Assembly: GCF_004216955.1 (NCBI RefSeq)
Contig: NZ_SGXL01000001.1
Span: 2,917,963 to 2,981,962 of the forward strand
Direction of reading: 5' to 3'
Source of the DNA: Fictibacillus sp. BK138
GTDB lineage: Bacteria; Bacillota; Bacilli; Bacillales; Fictibacillaceae
Length of the DNA stretch: 64,000 nucleotides
Part shown: in pieces, positions 35,250 to 43,352 of the stretch
Layout of the letters: each line of letters starts with the position of its first letter
Position numbering within the stretch: position 1 is the first letter of the stretch
Notes under the pieces: model-generated
What the model was told of the DNA's origin: nothing
The model's database searches: none
What the model saw: the letters and a program-made list of their open reading frames with translations, nothing else
Translations under genes and position numbers: made by a program

Positions 35250-35315
35250 TTACAGGGTAATAGCTGATTTATCCAGGGTAATGAGGAATTATTCTGTGGT
35301 AATCTCTACTAATTC
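35250..35315. repeat. Degenerate tandem repeat, 21-bp period (3 units)
   Basis: GGGTAA at 35255 and 35276 and TGGTAA at 35297 are exactly 21 bases apart, with degenerate flanks. This weak, short array lies between the hydrolase gene and the terminator of the DJ-1-like gene. Confidence 0.5.
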
Positions 35316-35383
35316 CACACTTACAGAGATTTATCCAATTTTTTACAAACTACAGATAAAAAATGCTGTCCCTTTTTTATATT

Positions 35384-35413
35384 AAAAAAACGGCCAGCAA
35401 TTGCTGGCCGTTT
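35384..35413 (-). terminator. Terminator of the DJ-1/PfpI-like gene
   Basis: A perfect 13-bp palindrome arm set (AAACGGCCAGCAA / TTGCTGGCCGTTT) is followed on the minus strand by a T-run. Confidence 0.9.
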
Positions 35414-35427
35414 CAATCGTTTATATG

Positions 35428-36090
35428 TTACTTTTTATCAAGCACTTCCATCATGCGAAGTGCTACACTTCGGCTGGACTGCGGGTTCTGCCCTGTAACA
35501 AGATTTCCGTCAGTCACGGCAAAATCTTCCCATTTACCCGCACGCTGGAATTCTGCACCAAGTTCACGAAGTCTTGTTTCGAGCAAGAATGGTACTTCTT
35601 TCGTCAGCTGCATTTCTTCTTCTTCTTCATCGGTAAAGGCTGTGACGGTTTTTCCTTTTACAATTGGCGTTCCATCTTTTAATGTGGCTGTCGTCAGTCC
35701 TGCAGGTCCGTGACAAACACTTCCGATCACTTTATTTGTCTGCGCCATCTGGCTTACCACTTCTTTTAAAGCTTCACTTTTTGGAAAGTCAAAGACTGTT
35801 CCATGACCGCCTGGCAAGAAGATTGCATCATAGCTTACTGCATCATCCGGACTTAGTTCAGCGGTATCCTCTAGGAGTGATAGTGCCTCACTATATTGAT
35901 CTTTCTCGACACCTTCTAAACTGTTCGGATCTAAAGGAATGCTTCCGCCATCAATACTTTTTACCGTAATGTCGTATCCTTTATCACGAAATTCGTTATA
36001 AGGTACGGCAAACTCCTCAAGCCACAGGCCAGTTTTATTATTTCCAATATTTTGGTGGTTCGTTACGACAATCAACATACGCTTCGTCAT
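35428..36090 (-). CDS. DJ-1/PfpI-family protein (Hsp31-like glyoxalase/chaperone type)
   Basis: A 220-residue type 1 glutamine amidotransferase-like protein of the DJ-1/PfpI superfamily. The nucleophile Cys is in VIGSVCHGPAGLTTA (about residue 132) with the following His; the Glu of the triad region is in WLEEFAVPY near the N-terminus and FLPGGHGTVFDF is the oxyanion loop. Members detoxify glyoxals or act as redox chaperones; the exact role is uncertain. It has AAAGGAAG upstream of the ATG and its own terminator. Confidence 0.87.
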   Translation of the reverse strand: MTKRMLIVVTNHQNIGNNKTGLWLEEFAVPYNEFRDKGYDITVKSIDGGSIPLDPNSLEGVEKDQYSEALSLLEDTAELSPDDAVSYDAIFLPGGHGTVFDFPKSEALKEVVSQMAQTNKVIGSVCHGPAGLTTATLKDGTPIVKGKTVTAFTDEEEEEMQLTKEVPFLLETRLRELGAEFQRAGKWEDFAVTDGNLVTGQNPQSSRSVALRMMEVLDKK

Positions 36091-36235
36091 ATTAGCACTT
36101 CCTTTCTGTCATCTACGTATATCATTTTTCCCGTATTTCTTTTTTTAAAACTAAGGGCATCGTCTGATCTGATTTTTTCTCTTCCAACTAGTTCTCTGGC
36201 ATTTAGAGTTTTGGCTATCAACCTTTCTTGGCCGT

Positions 36236-36270
36236 AAAAAAAGCAGCCCCTCCTTAACGGAAAGACTGCA
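36236..36270 (-). terminator. Terminator of the aldo/keto reductase gene
   Basis: GCAGTCTTTCC pairs with GGAGGGGCTGC (several G-T pairs) and is followed by seven T residues on the minus strand. Confidence 0.75.
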
Positions 36271-36277
36271 TTTATAT

Positions 36278-37123
36278 TTATTCAAACTGCTTATAAAATT
36301 CAGGATCGTCGGGGTCTGCACCGTTTCGTTTATCTTGATTAAGTGCAGAAATCCGGGTCATATCTTCATTCGTCAGCTCAAAATCATAGATATCAATGTT
36401 TTCTTCAATACGGTGCTGCGTTACCGATTTCGGAATCGTTACAACTCCATTTTGAAGATCCCATCTTAGTATAATCTGTGCAACGGTTTTATTGTGCTTT
36501 TCGGCAAGCTCCACCAAGGTTGGTTCTTCAAAAATTTCACCTTTTAATAAAGGACGCCATGCCTCAAGCTGTATTCCTTGCTGTTTGCAGTAGGTTAAAA
36601 GATCTTCTTGTGTGAGACGCGGATGATACTCCACTTGGTTCACCATCGGTTTGATCTCTGCATCAGCGATCAGATCCTCGAGATGATGCTGCTTAAAGTT
36701 ACTGACACCAATAGCCTTTGCGCGGCCCTCATCATAAATCTTCTCAAGAGCTTTCCATGTTTCTTTATACTTGCCTGGAACCGGCCAGTGTATGAGATAA
36801 AGGTCAACATAGTCCAGCCCAAGCCTCTCTAAGCTCGCATCAAAAGCCGCCAGTGTTTCGTCATAGCCTTGGTCTGTGTTCCAGACCTTTGTGGTGATAA
36901 AAAGATCTTCTCTCGGAATATCTGACTCAGCGATAGCTTGACCGACGCCTGCTTCATTGTTATATAGACTGGCTGTGTCGATACTTCGATAACCCGCATC
37001 AAGAGCCCATTTAATGGACTGGATGACTTCATCACCATCTTCTGCTTTATAAACTCCTAGACCTAACCAAGGCATCTGAACCCCGTTATGTAATACTGCA
37101 CGATCATGAACACTCGTAACCAT
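36278..37123 (-). CDS. Aldo/keto reductase (YvgN/YtbE type)
   Basis: A 281-residue NADPH-dependent AKR5-like reductase. The catalytic tetrad is visible: Asp and Tyr in RSIDTASLYNNEAGVG, Lys in FITTKVWNTDQG and His in YLIHWPVPGK. The cofactor-binding C-terminus IPKSVTQHRIEENIDIYDFEL is intact. Related Bacillus enzymes reduce methylglyoxal and other carbonyls, which fits its neighbour, the DJ-1-like gene, as a carbonyl-stress pair, though they have separate terminators. GGAGGGA is 7 bases before the ATG. Confidence 0.92.
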   Translation of the reverse strand: MVTSVHDRAVLHNGVQMPWLGLGVYKAEDGDEVIQSIKWALDAGYRSIDTASLYNNEAGVGQAIAESDIPREDLFITTKVWNTDQGYDETLAAFDASLERLGLDYVDLYLIHWPVPGKYKETWKALEKIYDEGRAKAIGVSNFKQHHLEDLIADAEIKPMVNQVEYHPRLTQEDLLTYCKQQGIQLEAWRPLLKGEIFEEPTLVELAEKHNKTVAQIILRWDLQNGVVTIPKSVTQHRIEENIDIYDFELTNEDMTRISALNQDKRNGADPDDPEFYKQFE

Positions 37124-37179
37124 AAACGAATCCCTCCTTAGTCATCATTGTGGCACACTTCATCTCACAGATAAAAAGA

Positions 37180-37581
37180 TTAGACTCTTAAAAGCTTTTC
37201 CGCTGTTTCAGCTAATCTCTTGTGAGCACTATCTTGAATCGTCGACTCACTCCACGTAAACCCGTCGTTTTCATACCTTGGAATGACATGCATGTGCAAA
37301 TGAGTCAGATCACTAAATTTTCCCCCATTTTGATTGATTGTAATCCCATCAGGTTTTAAACAAGTGTTTAACTTTTCAGAGATCATTTTTGCAGCATCCA
37401 TAACAGCAAGTGTTTCTTCATGAGTTAATTCAGTCAGTTCCTTCACGTGTCTTTTCGGCAATATTAATGTATGTCCTTCATTAAAAGGATCGATGTCCAG
37501 AAAACAACTTACAAGTTCATCTTCATATACAGTATGTACTGGCAGTTTCGCATTCGCTAAATCGCATCCTAAACAGCTCAT
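37180..37581 (-). CDS. HIT-family hydrolase
   Basis: A 133-residue histidine-triad protein with LTHLHMHVIPRY as the active-site HxHxH motif (about residues 95-101) and two Cys-containing zinc-type ends (MSCLGC at the N-terminus). HIT enzymes hydrolyse nucleoside phosphoramidates or diadenosine polyphosphates. Its ATG directly follows the NUDIX gene stop, so the two nucleotide hydrolases form a two-gene operon. Confidence 0.9.
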   Translation of the reverse strand: MSCLGCDLANAKLPVHTVYEDELVSCFLDIDPFNEGHTLILPKRHVKELTELTHEETLAVMDAAKMISEKLNTCLKPDGITINQNGGKFSDLTHLHMHVIPRYENDGFTWSESTIQDSAHKRLAETAEKLLRV

Positions 37582-38088
37582 TTAGATCAATCCCTTCAAT
37601 CGTGCAAGCAGCAATCCATGAGCCATCTCGCTGTCTTTCCAGATTCCTTGTTCAATATTACGGAATGCCCGCTCTACCGGAATATGAAAAGCCTGAATTG
37701 ATGCTTCCTTCTTCTCAAGCTTCTGAGATCTGTATTCCAGAATGTCCTTCGTAAAAAAGACGTGTGTAATAACATTGCTGTAGCATGCACTCGGCTGAAT
37801 GCTGCCTAGATACGCAACGTCCCCGCACACAATGCCTGTTTCCTCAAGAAATTCACGTTTAGCTGCTTCTTCAGGTTTTTCATCAAGGTTCATTCCACCA
37901 CCAGGAAGCTGGATAATGATTTCATCCACAGCTGGCCGAAATTGACTGATCAATATTAGACTATTATTTTCAAGGGCAACCATTACAGCTGCTTCGTGTG
38001 GTATCTCTTTTAAAGTAATCTTGCCAAACTCATCTTCAAAAACTTCAATTTCTTTATCTCTGCTCTGATATACAAGCTCTTTCTTCAA
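37582..38088 (-). CDS. NUDIX hydrolase (ADP-ribose pyrophosphatase-like)
   Basis: A 168-residue NUDIX enzyme. The box begins PGGGMNLDEKPEEAAKREF and ends LEETGI, with the catalytic REx2EE core intact at about residues 80-102. The N-terminal beta strand layout (EIEVFEDEFGKITLKEIPHE) is like ADP-ribose pyrophosphatases. I prefer the TTG at 38088 with AAGGTGG 7-9 bases upstream; a longer frame from an ATG at 38127 is possible. The HIT gene follows without a gap. Confidence 0.87.
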   Translation of the reverse strand: MKKELVYQSRDKEIEVFEDEFGKITLKEIPHEAAVMVALENNSLILISQFRPAVDEIIIQLPGGGMNLDEKPEEAAKREFLEETGIVCGDVAYLGSIQPSACYSNVITHVFFTKDILEYRSQKLEKKEASIQAFHIPVERAFRNIEQGIWKDSEMAHGLLLARLKGLI

Positions 38089-38301
38089 TCGGTCCCCCAC
38101 CTTTTTAAACCAGTGTCCTCTTAACATTATCCAAACTTGGAAACTTTTACAACTTTGAACACATTGGAAATTTAGACCATTTAACTATTTTCCTCCTTGT
38201 CGGAAAAAATAGGTGGTCGTATACTGAAATTGGATATGTGGGAACTTTTATGAAAACATTTTCGTATGACCAACTAGACATATATAAAGGAGTTTTCCAC
38301 A

Positions 38302-38538
38302 ATGAAAAAGAAAACAGGAATTATACTTATCGTTCTCTCATTTGTCCTTTGGATTTGTATCCCCATTATTCCCTTTCTATCATTAAGTGCTGCCGCGAAG
38401 ACAGGCATCGTGAGTGCACTGTTTATTGGAGGAGAAGTTTTTTTCTGGCTCGGTGCACTGTTAGCTGGGAAAGATATCGTTAAAAAGTTCATTCAAAAGT
38501 ATTGGCGTAAGAAAGCAAAAGAGGATGATCCCTCTTAA
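38302..38538 (+). CDS. Small membrane protein (transporter-suffix-domain type)
   Basis: A 78-residue protein with two hydrophobic helices (IILIVLSFVLWICIPIIPFL and IVSALFIGGEVFFWLGALLAG) and a lysine-rich tail, matching the short transporter suffix domain found alone or after transporters. AAAGGAG is 9 bases before the ATG. The lipoprotein gene follows 21 bases later, likely in one transcript. The function is unknown. Confidence 0.72.
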   Translation: MKKKTGIILIVLSFVLWICIPIIPFLSLSAAAKTGIVSALFIGGEVFFWLGALLAGKDIVKKFIQKYWRKKAKEDDPS

Positions 38539-38559
38539 CACCACTTAGGAGGCAATTCT

Positions 38560-39060
38560 ATGAAACGGTTTGCTGGAATCGTTACTCTGCTGTTGTTGTT
38601 CGGTTGCTCATCACCTTCACCAGAACTTGAAAACTTGATGAAGGAACACCCTGACATTCAGAAAGAATTAAACACTCTTCCAGACGAAGAATTATCCCAA
38701 GTGAAAATTCCAAGCCATTTGCCTTTCATACCTGATATCATCTCCTCCACAGTTGAAAAGAATGCCGGATTTCAGCCAAGGTTTGCAGAAGTCGTATATC
38801 ATAAAAACAGCAATGCGCGTTTATCTGTTGCTACCTATTTTAATAGAGTTGAAAATATCGATCCTGACTTACCGCTGTCATACAAACTAAAAGATGGTTC
38901 TATTGCTGATATGAGAATGAATCATGTGGATACCCGGGAATTAGTCTGGTCGGATAAAAATAAGAAGTTGACCTATAAGATTACATTGGATGTGGTTCCA
39001 CAGACGAACAATCCATGGACAACCGAAGATATGTTAAACATTGCAGATTCCATGAAATAA
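38560..39060 (+). CDS. Predicted lipoprotein, unknown function
   Basis: A 166-residue exported protein. A lipoprotein signal (KR start, hydrophobic core, lipobox LFGC with Cys about residue 16) is followed by a charged linker and a mixed alpha/beta domain. No family recognised. TAGGAGG is 8 bases before the ATG. It lies between two small membrane-protein genes (38302-38538 and 39071-39238), suggesting a three-gene membrane operon. Confidence 0.72.
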   Translation: MKRFAGIVTLLLLFGCSSPSPELENLMKEHPDIQKELNTLPDEELSQVKIPSHLPFIPDIISSTVEKNAGFQPRFAEVVYHKNSNARLSVATYFNRVENIDPDLPLSYKLKDGSIADMRMNHVDTRELVWSDKNKKLTYKITLDVVPQTNNPWTTEDMLNIADSMK

Positions 39061-39070
39061 GGAGCTAAAG

Positions 39071-39238
39071 ATGGAGGAAATCCTTTTAGGTTTTATTTAT
39101 ACTTTCTTGATCGTGCTTACGTTTGAAACCATTTTTAGCAGAATACTCAATCCCGGAACTCAGCCCTCAGGGAAAAAGATTATTGTGCTTGCTATGCAAA
39201 GCATAGTCATTAGCTGGTTTTTCTTATCTGCTTTCTGA
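39071..39238 (+). CDS. Small membrane protein (55 residues), unknown function
   Basis: A short frame with a good start: AAGGAG 6 bases before the ATG and only 10 bases after the lipoprotein stop. The product has two hydrophobic stretches (ILLGFIYTFLIVLTF and IIVLAMQSIVISWFFL) around a short Pro/Lys-containing loop, so a two-helix membrane peptide is expected. It is easily missed because of its size. No family recognised. Confidence 0.65.
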   Translation: MEEILLGFIYTFLIVLTFETIFSRILNPGTQPSGKKIIVLAMQSIVISWFFLSAF

Positions 39239-39280
39239 TAGATTTGCTATTAGATGTTTTGTTTTTTACATCGCTGAATA

Positions 39281-39469
39281 GTTGATTGGAGCGCAAGGTG
39301 CGAGACTCCTCGAAAATGAAAATCACATTTTCTTCGTGCGATGTAACGCTGTCAAAGCCTTCCTTGTCCTGCGGGACTAGCGGGACAGGTGAGACCCTGC
39401 AGACTTGAAAAGCCTAGGGGGCTCACCGCACGCCCCGCGGAAAGCGAGCATCCTGGGGAGGAGATCAAC
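39281..39469 (+). repeat. Palindromic intergenic repeat element, copy C, with 60-bp insertion
   Basis: The same element as at 5340-5470 and 10649-10776, bounded by GTTGAT and ATCAAC. Relative to copy A it carries about 60 extra bases (39311-39370) between CGAGACTCCT and GCGGGACTAG, flanked by TCCT on both sides. The insertion starts with its own inverted repeat, CGAAAATGAAAAT / CACATTTTCTTCG. Confidence 0.85.
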
Positions 39470-39490
39470 CCCTTCAAATTTCTTTATACT

Positions 39491-39525
39491 AAAGCCCGTC
39501 AGCTTATGGCTGCACGGGTTTTTCT
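39491..39525 (-). terminator. Bidirectional terminator by the half-size MFS gene
   Basis: AAAGCCCGTCAGC and GCTGCACGGGTTT arms form a hairpin that overlaps the MFS stop codon; the plus strand has TTTTTCTTT after it. Confidence 0.65.
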
Positions 39526-40076
39526 TTCATTTGGTCTTTCAAAATGAAATTAGATCTCATTAAGATCACAGCAGATACCATATATAAGAAGGAAGCGATA
39601 TAGAACAGGCTTCCAATCGTCAGGAAATCTATTAGATATCCAGTTGCCATCACGGCAACAGCTCCCCATACACTCGTCCATAAATGGTAGTTTCCTATTT
39701 TCTGTCCGGTATGTTGTCCTGCCGGTTGTCTCGCAAGTGCTGTCTTTTCAGTGGTTTTCTGTACCGCTCCTAAAATACCCATTGTGATCTGTAAAAAATA
39801 TAGCGCTGATATCGTATCAATGATCGGAACTATAATCATTACTCCCGCCATTCCCCACGTATATAACAGCATTAATAAACGATCACCTATCCGATCTGAT
39901 AGTCTTCCGATCAAAGGATGGGTCAGTGCTGCTGTAAGCGCAAAGAGTCCATAAGCCAATCCGAACTGTGAATAACTGTCACCTATATTTCTAATGAGGA
40001 GCAAGTAAAAGGGGAACACCATTGAGCTAGCCGTCATTAAAATACTCTGAGATGCTACGAATGTTCGATAGTTCAT
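39504..40076 (-). CDS. Half-size MFS protein (six membrane segments)
   Basis: A 190-residue protein corresponding to the N-terminal half of a major facilitator: six hydrophobic segments and the loop 2-3 motif GRLSDRIGDR. Full-length MFS proteins have about 400 residues and 12 segments. No frame continuing into a C-terminal half is visible downstream; instead there is a terminator and repeat copy C. It could function as a dimer, or be a remnant. Its ATG overlaps the FAD-oxidoreductase stop (ATGA), so the two are co-translated. Confidence 0.7.
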   Translation of the reverse strand: MNYRTFVASQSILMTASSMVFPFYLLLIRNIGDSYSQFGLAYGLFALTAALTHPLIGRLSDRIGDRLLMLLYTWGMAGVMIIVPIIDTISALYFLQITMGILGAVQKTTEKTALARQPAGQHTGQKIGNYHLWTSVWGAVAVMATGYLIDFLTIGSLFYIASFLYMVSAVILMRSNFILKDQMKEKPVQP

Positions 40077-41509
40077 TTTCCATACCTCTCGTAAAAAAGA
40101 TTTTTAAAGCGTTCTTCAGGATCGAACTCTCTTTTCTTATCAAAAAATTCCTCAATGCGAGGATATGCTCTTTTTAACTGTTTATCTGAAGGATACGAAT
40201 AATACGGTAAATAATAGCTTCCATCGTGATCTAACGTCACATCAATCAATTTTTGCAAAACTCTTTCTGTCTGTTCGATATCCTGCTTTGCCCTTCCTTG
40301 ATTTATTAATAAAACGAGAGCAAACATATCATCTGTGGCATAAGATAGAACGGCATCCTCGTCATGGCCTACATATCTTATGGTTATGTTTAATAAGTTC
40401 AGGTCTTCTCTTTCTAAAATCGCTCTTATGTCAGTGATATACTCAGCAAATTGATCAACAGGTACGAAGTATTCTTGCAGCACTTCTGTCCGATTCGGAT
40501 TCTCATACTCCATAAATCCACTGTCTGAACGCATCACGTTGTTGCGCGTCTCATATTTACCGTTATTTTTAAGAAAGTACTCCTTTTGTGTCTCCCATAA
40601 AAGGTCTTTTCCCCAGTCACTGTATCGAGATACACCTAGCATAAATTTAGGCAGCGCAATAATTTGTTCCTCTTTTAATTCTGAATGCTTTTCTTTCTTA
40701 TCTTGCTGATCAGCCAGGACATAATCCGTTACATACATCTCTCTAAGAAAAGTTTCAGGTGCTACAGATATCCTTGCAAGGTGCATCTTCACTGAATCAT
40801 CTTGTTTCACTTTTTCTTTAAAATAGTTTTCATAATCGCTGTAATCCATTTCTCCTGATCGATGCTGATAAAGCTCATCTTCTGCAAGTTCAAGAGTTAC
40901 ATCCAGTATGACTCCAAACAATCCATATCCGCCTATTACGTAGGGAAACAAATCGCTGTTCTCTTTATGGCTGACATTTATTATAGTTCCATCTGGTGTT
41001 AATAGTCTAAAAGAATCTACCGAATCAATTAAGGAACCATATCGAATATCACGCCCGTGTACGTTAACACTTAACGATCCGCCAACCGTAAAAATATTTT
41101 GTGATTGCATCACTTTAACTGATAGGCCATACGGATTTATCTTTTCTTGTATGTCAGCCCATGTCACACCTGATTGCACCGTAATCTTCTTATCTAGAGG
41201 ATTAAATTTTAAAATTTTGCTGTAGCCAGTCATGTTCAGCAGAGTGCCATTTGGATACAATGTATGACCTCCCTGGCTGTGCTGCATTCCAGCAATCGAG
41301 ATTGTTTCACCGTTTTCGCGCGCTTCTTTTATCCATCCTTGAATGTCTTTCGTTGTATGAACATCTCGAACATATTTTATTTTAACCGGCAGTAATTTTC
41401 CTGCATCTTCTGCAGACTCTGTCACACTTTGACGAGAATAGACATGCAAACTAGAGTAAAAGGCAGTTCCATAGATAAGCAAGCAAAGTATTATCCATTT
41501 TACTTTCAT
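40073..41509 (-). CDS. FAD-linked oxidoreductase (sugar-lactone oxidase type), membrane-anchored
   Basis: A 478-residue VAO/PCMH-fold flavoprotein. An N-terminal hydrophobic anchor (WIILCLLIYGTAFYSS) is followed by the FAD domain: ETISIAGMQHSQGGHT, ITVQSGVTWADIQEKI, TVGGSLSVNVHGRD and IGGYGLFGVILDV. The C-terminal domain resembles D-arabinono-1,4-lactone or L-gulonolactone oxidases. Substrate unknown; oxidation of an alditol or aldonolactone outside the cytoplasm is possible. The ATG at 41509 follows AGGCGGTG by 6 bases. Confidence 0.82.
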   Translation of the reverse strand: MKVKWIILCLLIYGTAFYSSLHVYSRQSVTESAEDAGKLLPVKIKYVRDVHTTKDIQGWIKEARENGETISIAGMQHSQGGHTLYPNGTLLNMTGYSKILKFNPLDKKITVQSGVTWADIQEKINPYGLSVKVMQSQNIFTVGGSLSVNVHGRDIRYGSLIDSVDSFRLLTPDGTIINVSHKENSDLFPYVIGGYGLFGVILDVTLELAEDELYQHRSGEMDYSDYENYFKEKVKQDDSVKMHLARISVAPETFLREMYVTDYVLADQQDKKEKHSELKEEQIIALPKFMLGVSRYSDWGKDLLWETQKEYFLKNNGKYETRNNVMRSDSGFMEYENPNRTEVLQEYFVPVDQFAEYITDIRAILEREDLNLLNITIRYVGHDEDAVLSYATDDMFALVLLINQGRAKQDIEQTERVLQKLIDVTLDHDGSYYLPYYSYPSDKQLKRAYPRIEEFFDKKREFDPEERFKNLFYERYGK

Positions 41510-41662
41510 CCCTTGCACCGCCTTTTCAAAATTAGTGTAAATTTACACTTTAATTATAAAAGGGATCTCTTTTTACAGCAAGAATTTTTTTCCTTAATCT
41601 AGCATTTTTCATAGCGTTTTATATAAAAAAATTTAAAAATGGTGATAAGTACAAGCACTCAT

Positions 41663-41682
41663 ATCCCTGATTCATATAGTAA
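41663..41682 (+). promoter_or_regulatory. Candidate sigma-K promoter of the Lys/Gly-rich gene
   Basis: CATATAGTA (41673-41681) matches the mother-cell sigma-K -10 form CATAnnnTA just before the ribosome site GGGGGTGAT, with a possible AC-type -35 about 14-16 bases upstream. Confidence 0.45.
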
Positions 41683-41700
41683 TAGTGGGGGTGATACTAA

Positions 41701-42078
41701 ATGAGCATTAAAAGAAAAAAGCGTAACGAAGAGTCTCCAAACGGCAAAGGTCGTGGATGTGAATCAAACGGTACAGGTGGAAAGGGACTTCGTGGTTCTG
41801 AATCTCCAAATGGTAAAGGTGCAGGTGCTGCTGCAGGTGCTGCAAATGGTTTAGATTCTAATGAGTTGCTTGGAAAGAAGCTTCGCAAAAAACTTACTGA
41901 TGGTGCCTCTACTCCAGTTGCTGCTGCTGACGGGACAGGCTCTGGCGCTACTGTAGAAGCACTTCGTTCATTATTAGATTCTGGGCTTTCAGGAAAGAAG
42001 TCTAAAAAGTCTTCAAAGAAAGCTTGTAAAAAGTCTAAGAAGTGTAAGGAAAATAATACTGACAGCTGCTGGGAGTAG
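41701..42078 (+). CDS. Low-complexity Lys/Gly/Ser-rich protein, possible spore coat protein
   Basis: A 125-residue hydrophilic protein. It has a repeated ESPNGKG motif (residues about 11-17 and 34-40, each followed by a Gly-rich stretch), an Ala/Gly middle, and a lysine-serine-cysteine-rich tail (KKSKKSSKKACKKSKKC). The composition resembles disordered coat or exosporium proteins, and a sigma-K-like -10 lies upstream, so late mother-cell expression is my guess. No close family is recognised. It ends in a strong bidirectional terminator. Confidence 0.6.
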   Translation: MSIKRKKRNEESPNGKGRGCESNGTGGKGLRGSESPNGKGAGAAAGAANGLDSNELLGKKLRKKLTDGASTPVAAADGTGSGATVEALRSLLDSGLSGKKSKKSSKKACKKSKKCKENNTDSCWE

Positions 42079-42088
42079 GAGTATTCCC

Positions 42089-42121
42089 TAAAAAAAAAAG
42101 CCCCTCAACGGGGGCTTTTTT
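42089..42121 (+). terminator. Bidirectional terminator (coat-like gene / M20 hydrolase)
   Basis: AAAAAGCCCC and GGGGGCTTTTT arms around TCAAC, with A-rich and T-rich flanks on both sides, serve the converging genes. Confidence 0.92.
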
Positions 42122-42125
42122 ATAT

Positions 42126-43328
42126 TTATTTGGCTAAACCGACTTTTTCTGCTGCATTCTGCTTTAAATAGGTCAGTGTTGCAGCTCCTAATAGATTTGC
42201 AGCAACCAATAACGCATCTTCGTTGATTTTAAACTTCGGATGATGATGCGGGTATGTCTCATCCCAAGCTGTATCTTCTGCACCTGTAAAGAAGAAGGTA
42301 CCAGGTACTTTTTCTAAATAATACGCATAATCTTCCCCGCCCATCTGCGGTTCGATCTCCTCAAGCTCTTGCACACCCGGCACTTTTTTAGCGACATCGA
42401 CTACAAACTCTGTATCTTCCTTATGATTCACGACTGCTGGATAGCCTCGTTTAAATACATATTCATAGGACGCATCTGCTGCGAGACACGTTCCTTTTGC
42501 AATACGGTCGATCTCTTGCTCGATCGCAACACGCACATCTTCTTTAAACGTTCGAACCGTACCAGTAAGTTTCGCTGAATCGGCGATTACGTTAAAAGCA
42601 TTTTTCGCTTCAAACGCACCGACCGATACAACGGCGGCATCCAGCGGATTTACTCGGCGGCTTACAATTTGCTGCAGATTTGAAACAAGCTGCGCTCCGA
42701 TCACGATGCTGTCTTTCGTTTTATGAGGCTGTGCTCCATGTCCGCCTTTTCCCTGAACTTTAATTGTAAAAGAATCAGCAGCTGCCATCACTGGACCTGT
42801 TCTGTATCCGATCGTTCCCGTTGGCATCGTTGCCCAAAGGTGTGTTCCGTAAATGACGTCAACCCCGTCCAGGCAGCCGTCCTCGATCATGACGATCGCT
42901 CCGCCCGGCGCTAATTCTTCAGCGTGCTGATGGATAAATACAACATTTCCCTCGAGCTCATCTTTCATTTCGTTTAATACTTTTGCCAAGACAAGAAGTG
43001 TAGCTGTATGACCATCATGTCCGCAAGCATGCATCACTCCCGGAACATTTGATTTATAAGGAGAATCGTTTTCTTCCTGAATGGGAAGTGCGTCAAAATC
43101 AGCTCGCAGTGCGACGGTTTTACCTGGCTTACCTCCTCTTAATGTTGCTACTACTCCTCTTCCGCCAACTCCTGTTCGAACGTCTAATCCTAATTTTTCA
43201 TGATAAGCTGCAATAAATGCTGGTGTTTCCACTTCTTCAAATGACAGCTCAGGATTTTGATGAAGATGTCTGCGGATCTCCACCATTTCATCATGATAGT
43301 TTGCCAATCTACTGAATAATTGTTCCAA
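42126..43328 (-). CDS. M20-family amidohydrolase (N-acyl-amino acid type)
   Basis: A 400-residue M20D metallo-amidohydrolase. Metal-site motifs are HACGHDGHTA (about residue 101), the EE pair in HQHAEELAPGGA and the C-terminal MGGEDYAYYL with HHHPKF. Relatives hydrolyse N-acyl amino acids, hippurate, or p-aminobenzoyl-glutamate (AbgA/AbgB). Because an AbgT transporter gene lies directly upstream in the same operon, cleavage of p-aminobenzoyl-glutamate or another imported N-acyl amino acid is likely. It starts at TTG with AAGGAGTG 9 bases upstream. Confidence 0.9.
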   Translation of the reverse strand: MEQLFSRLANYHDEMVEIRRHLHQNPELSFEEVETPAFIAAYHEKLGLDVRTGVGGRGVVATLRGGKPGKTVALRADFDALPIQEENDSPYKSNVPGVMHACGHDGHTATLLVLAKVLNEMKDELEGNVVFIHQHAEELAPGGAIVMIEDGCLDGVDVIYGTHLWATMPTGTIGYRTGPVMAAADSFTIKVQGKGGHGAQPHKTKDSIVIGAQLVSNLQQIVSRRVNPLDAAVVSVGAFEAKNAFNVIADSAKLTGTVRTFKEDVRVAIEQEIDRIAKGTCLAADASYEYVFKRGYPAVVNHKEDTEFVVDVAKKVPGVQELEEIEPQMGGEDYAYYLEKVPGTFFFTGAEDTAWDETYPHHHPKFKINEDALLVAANLLGAATLTYLKQNAAEKVGLAK

Positions 43329-43352
43329 ACCCGCTCACTCCTTCTAAAGTTT

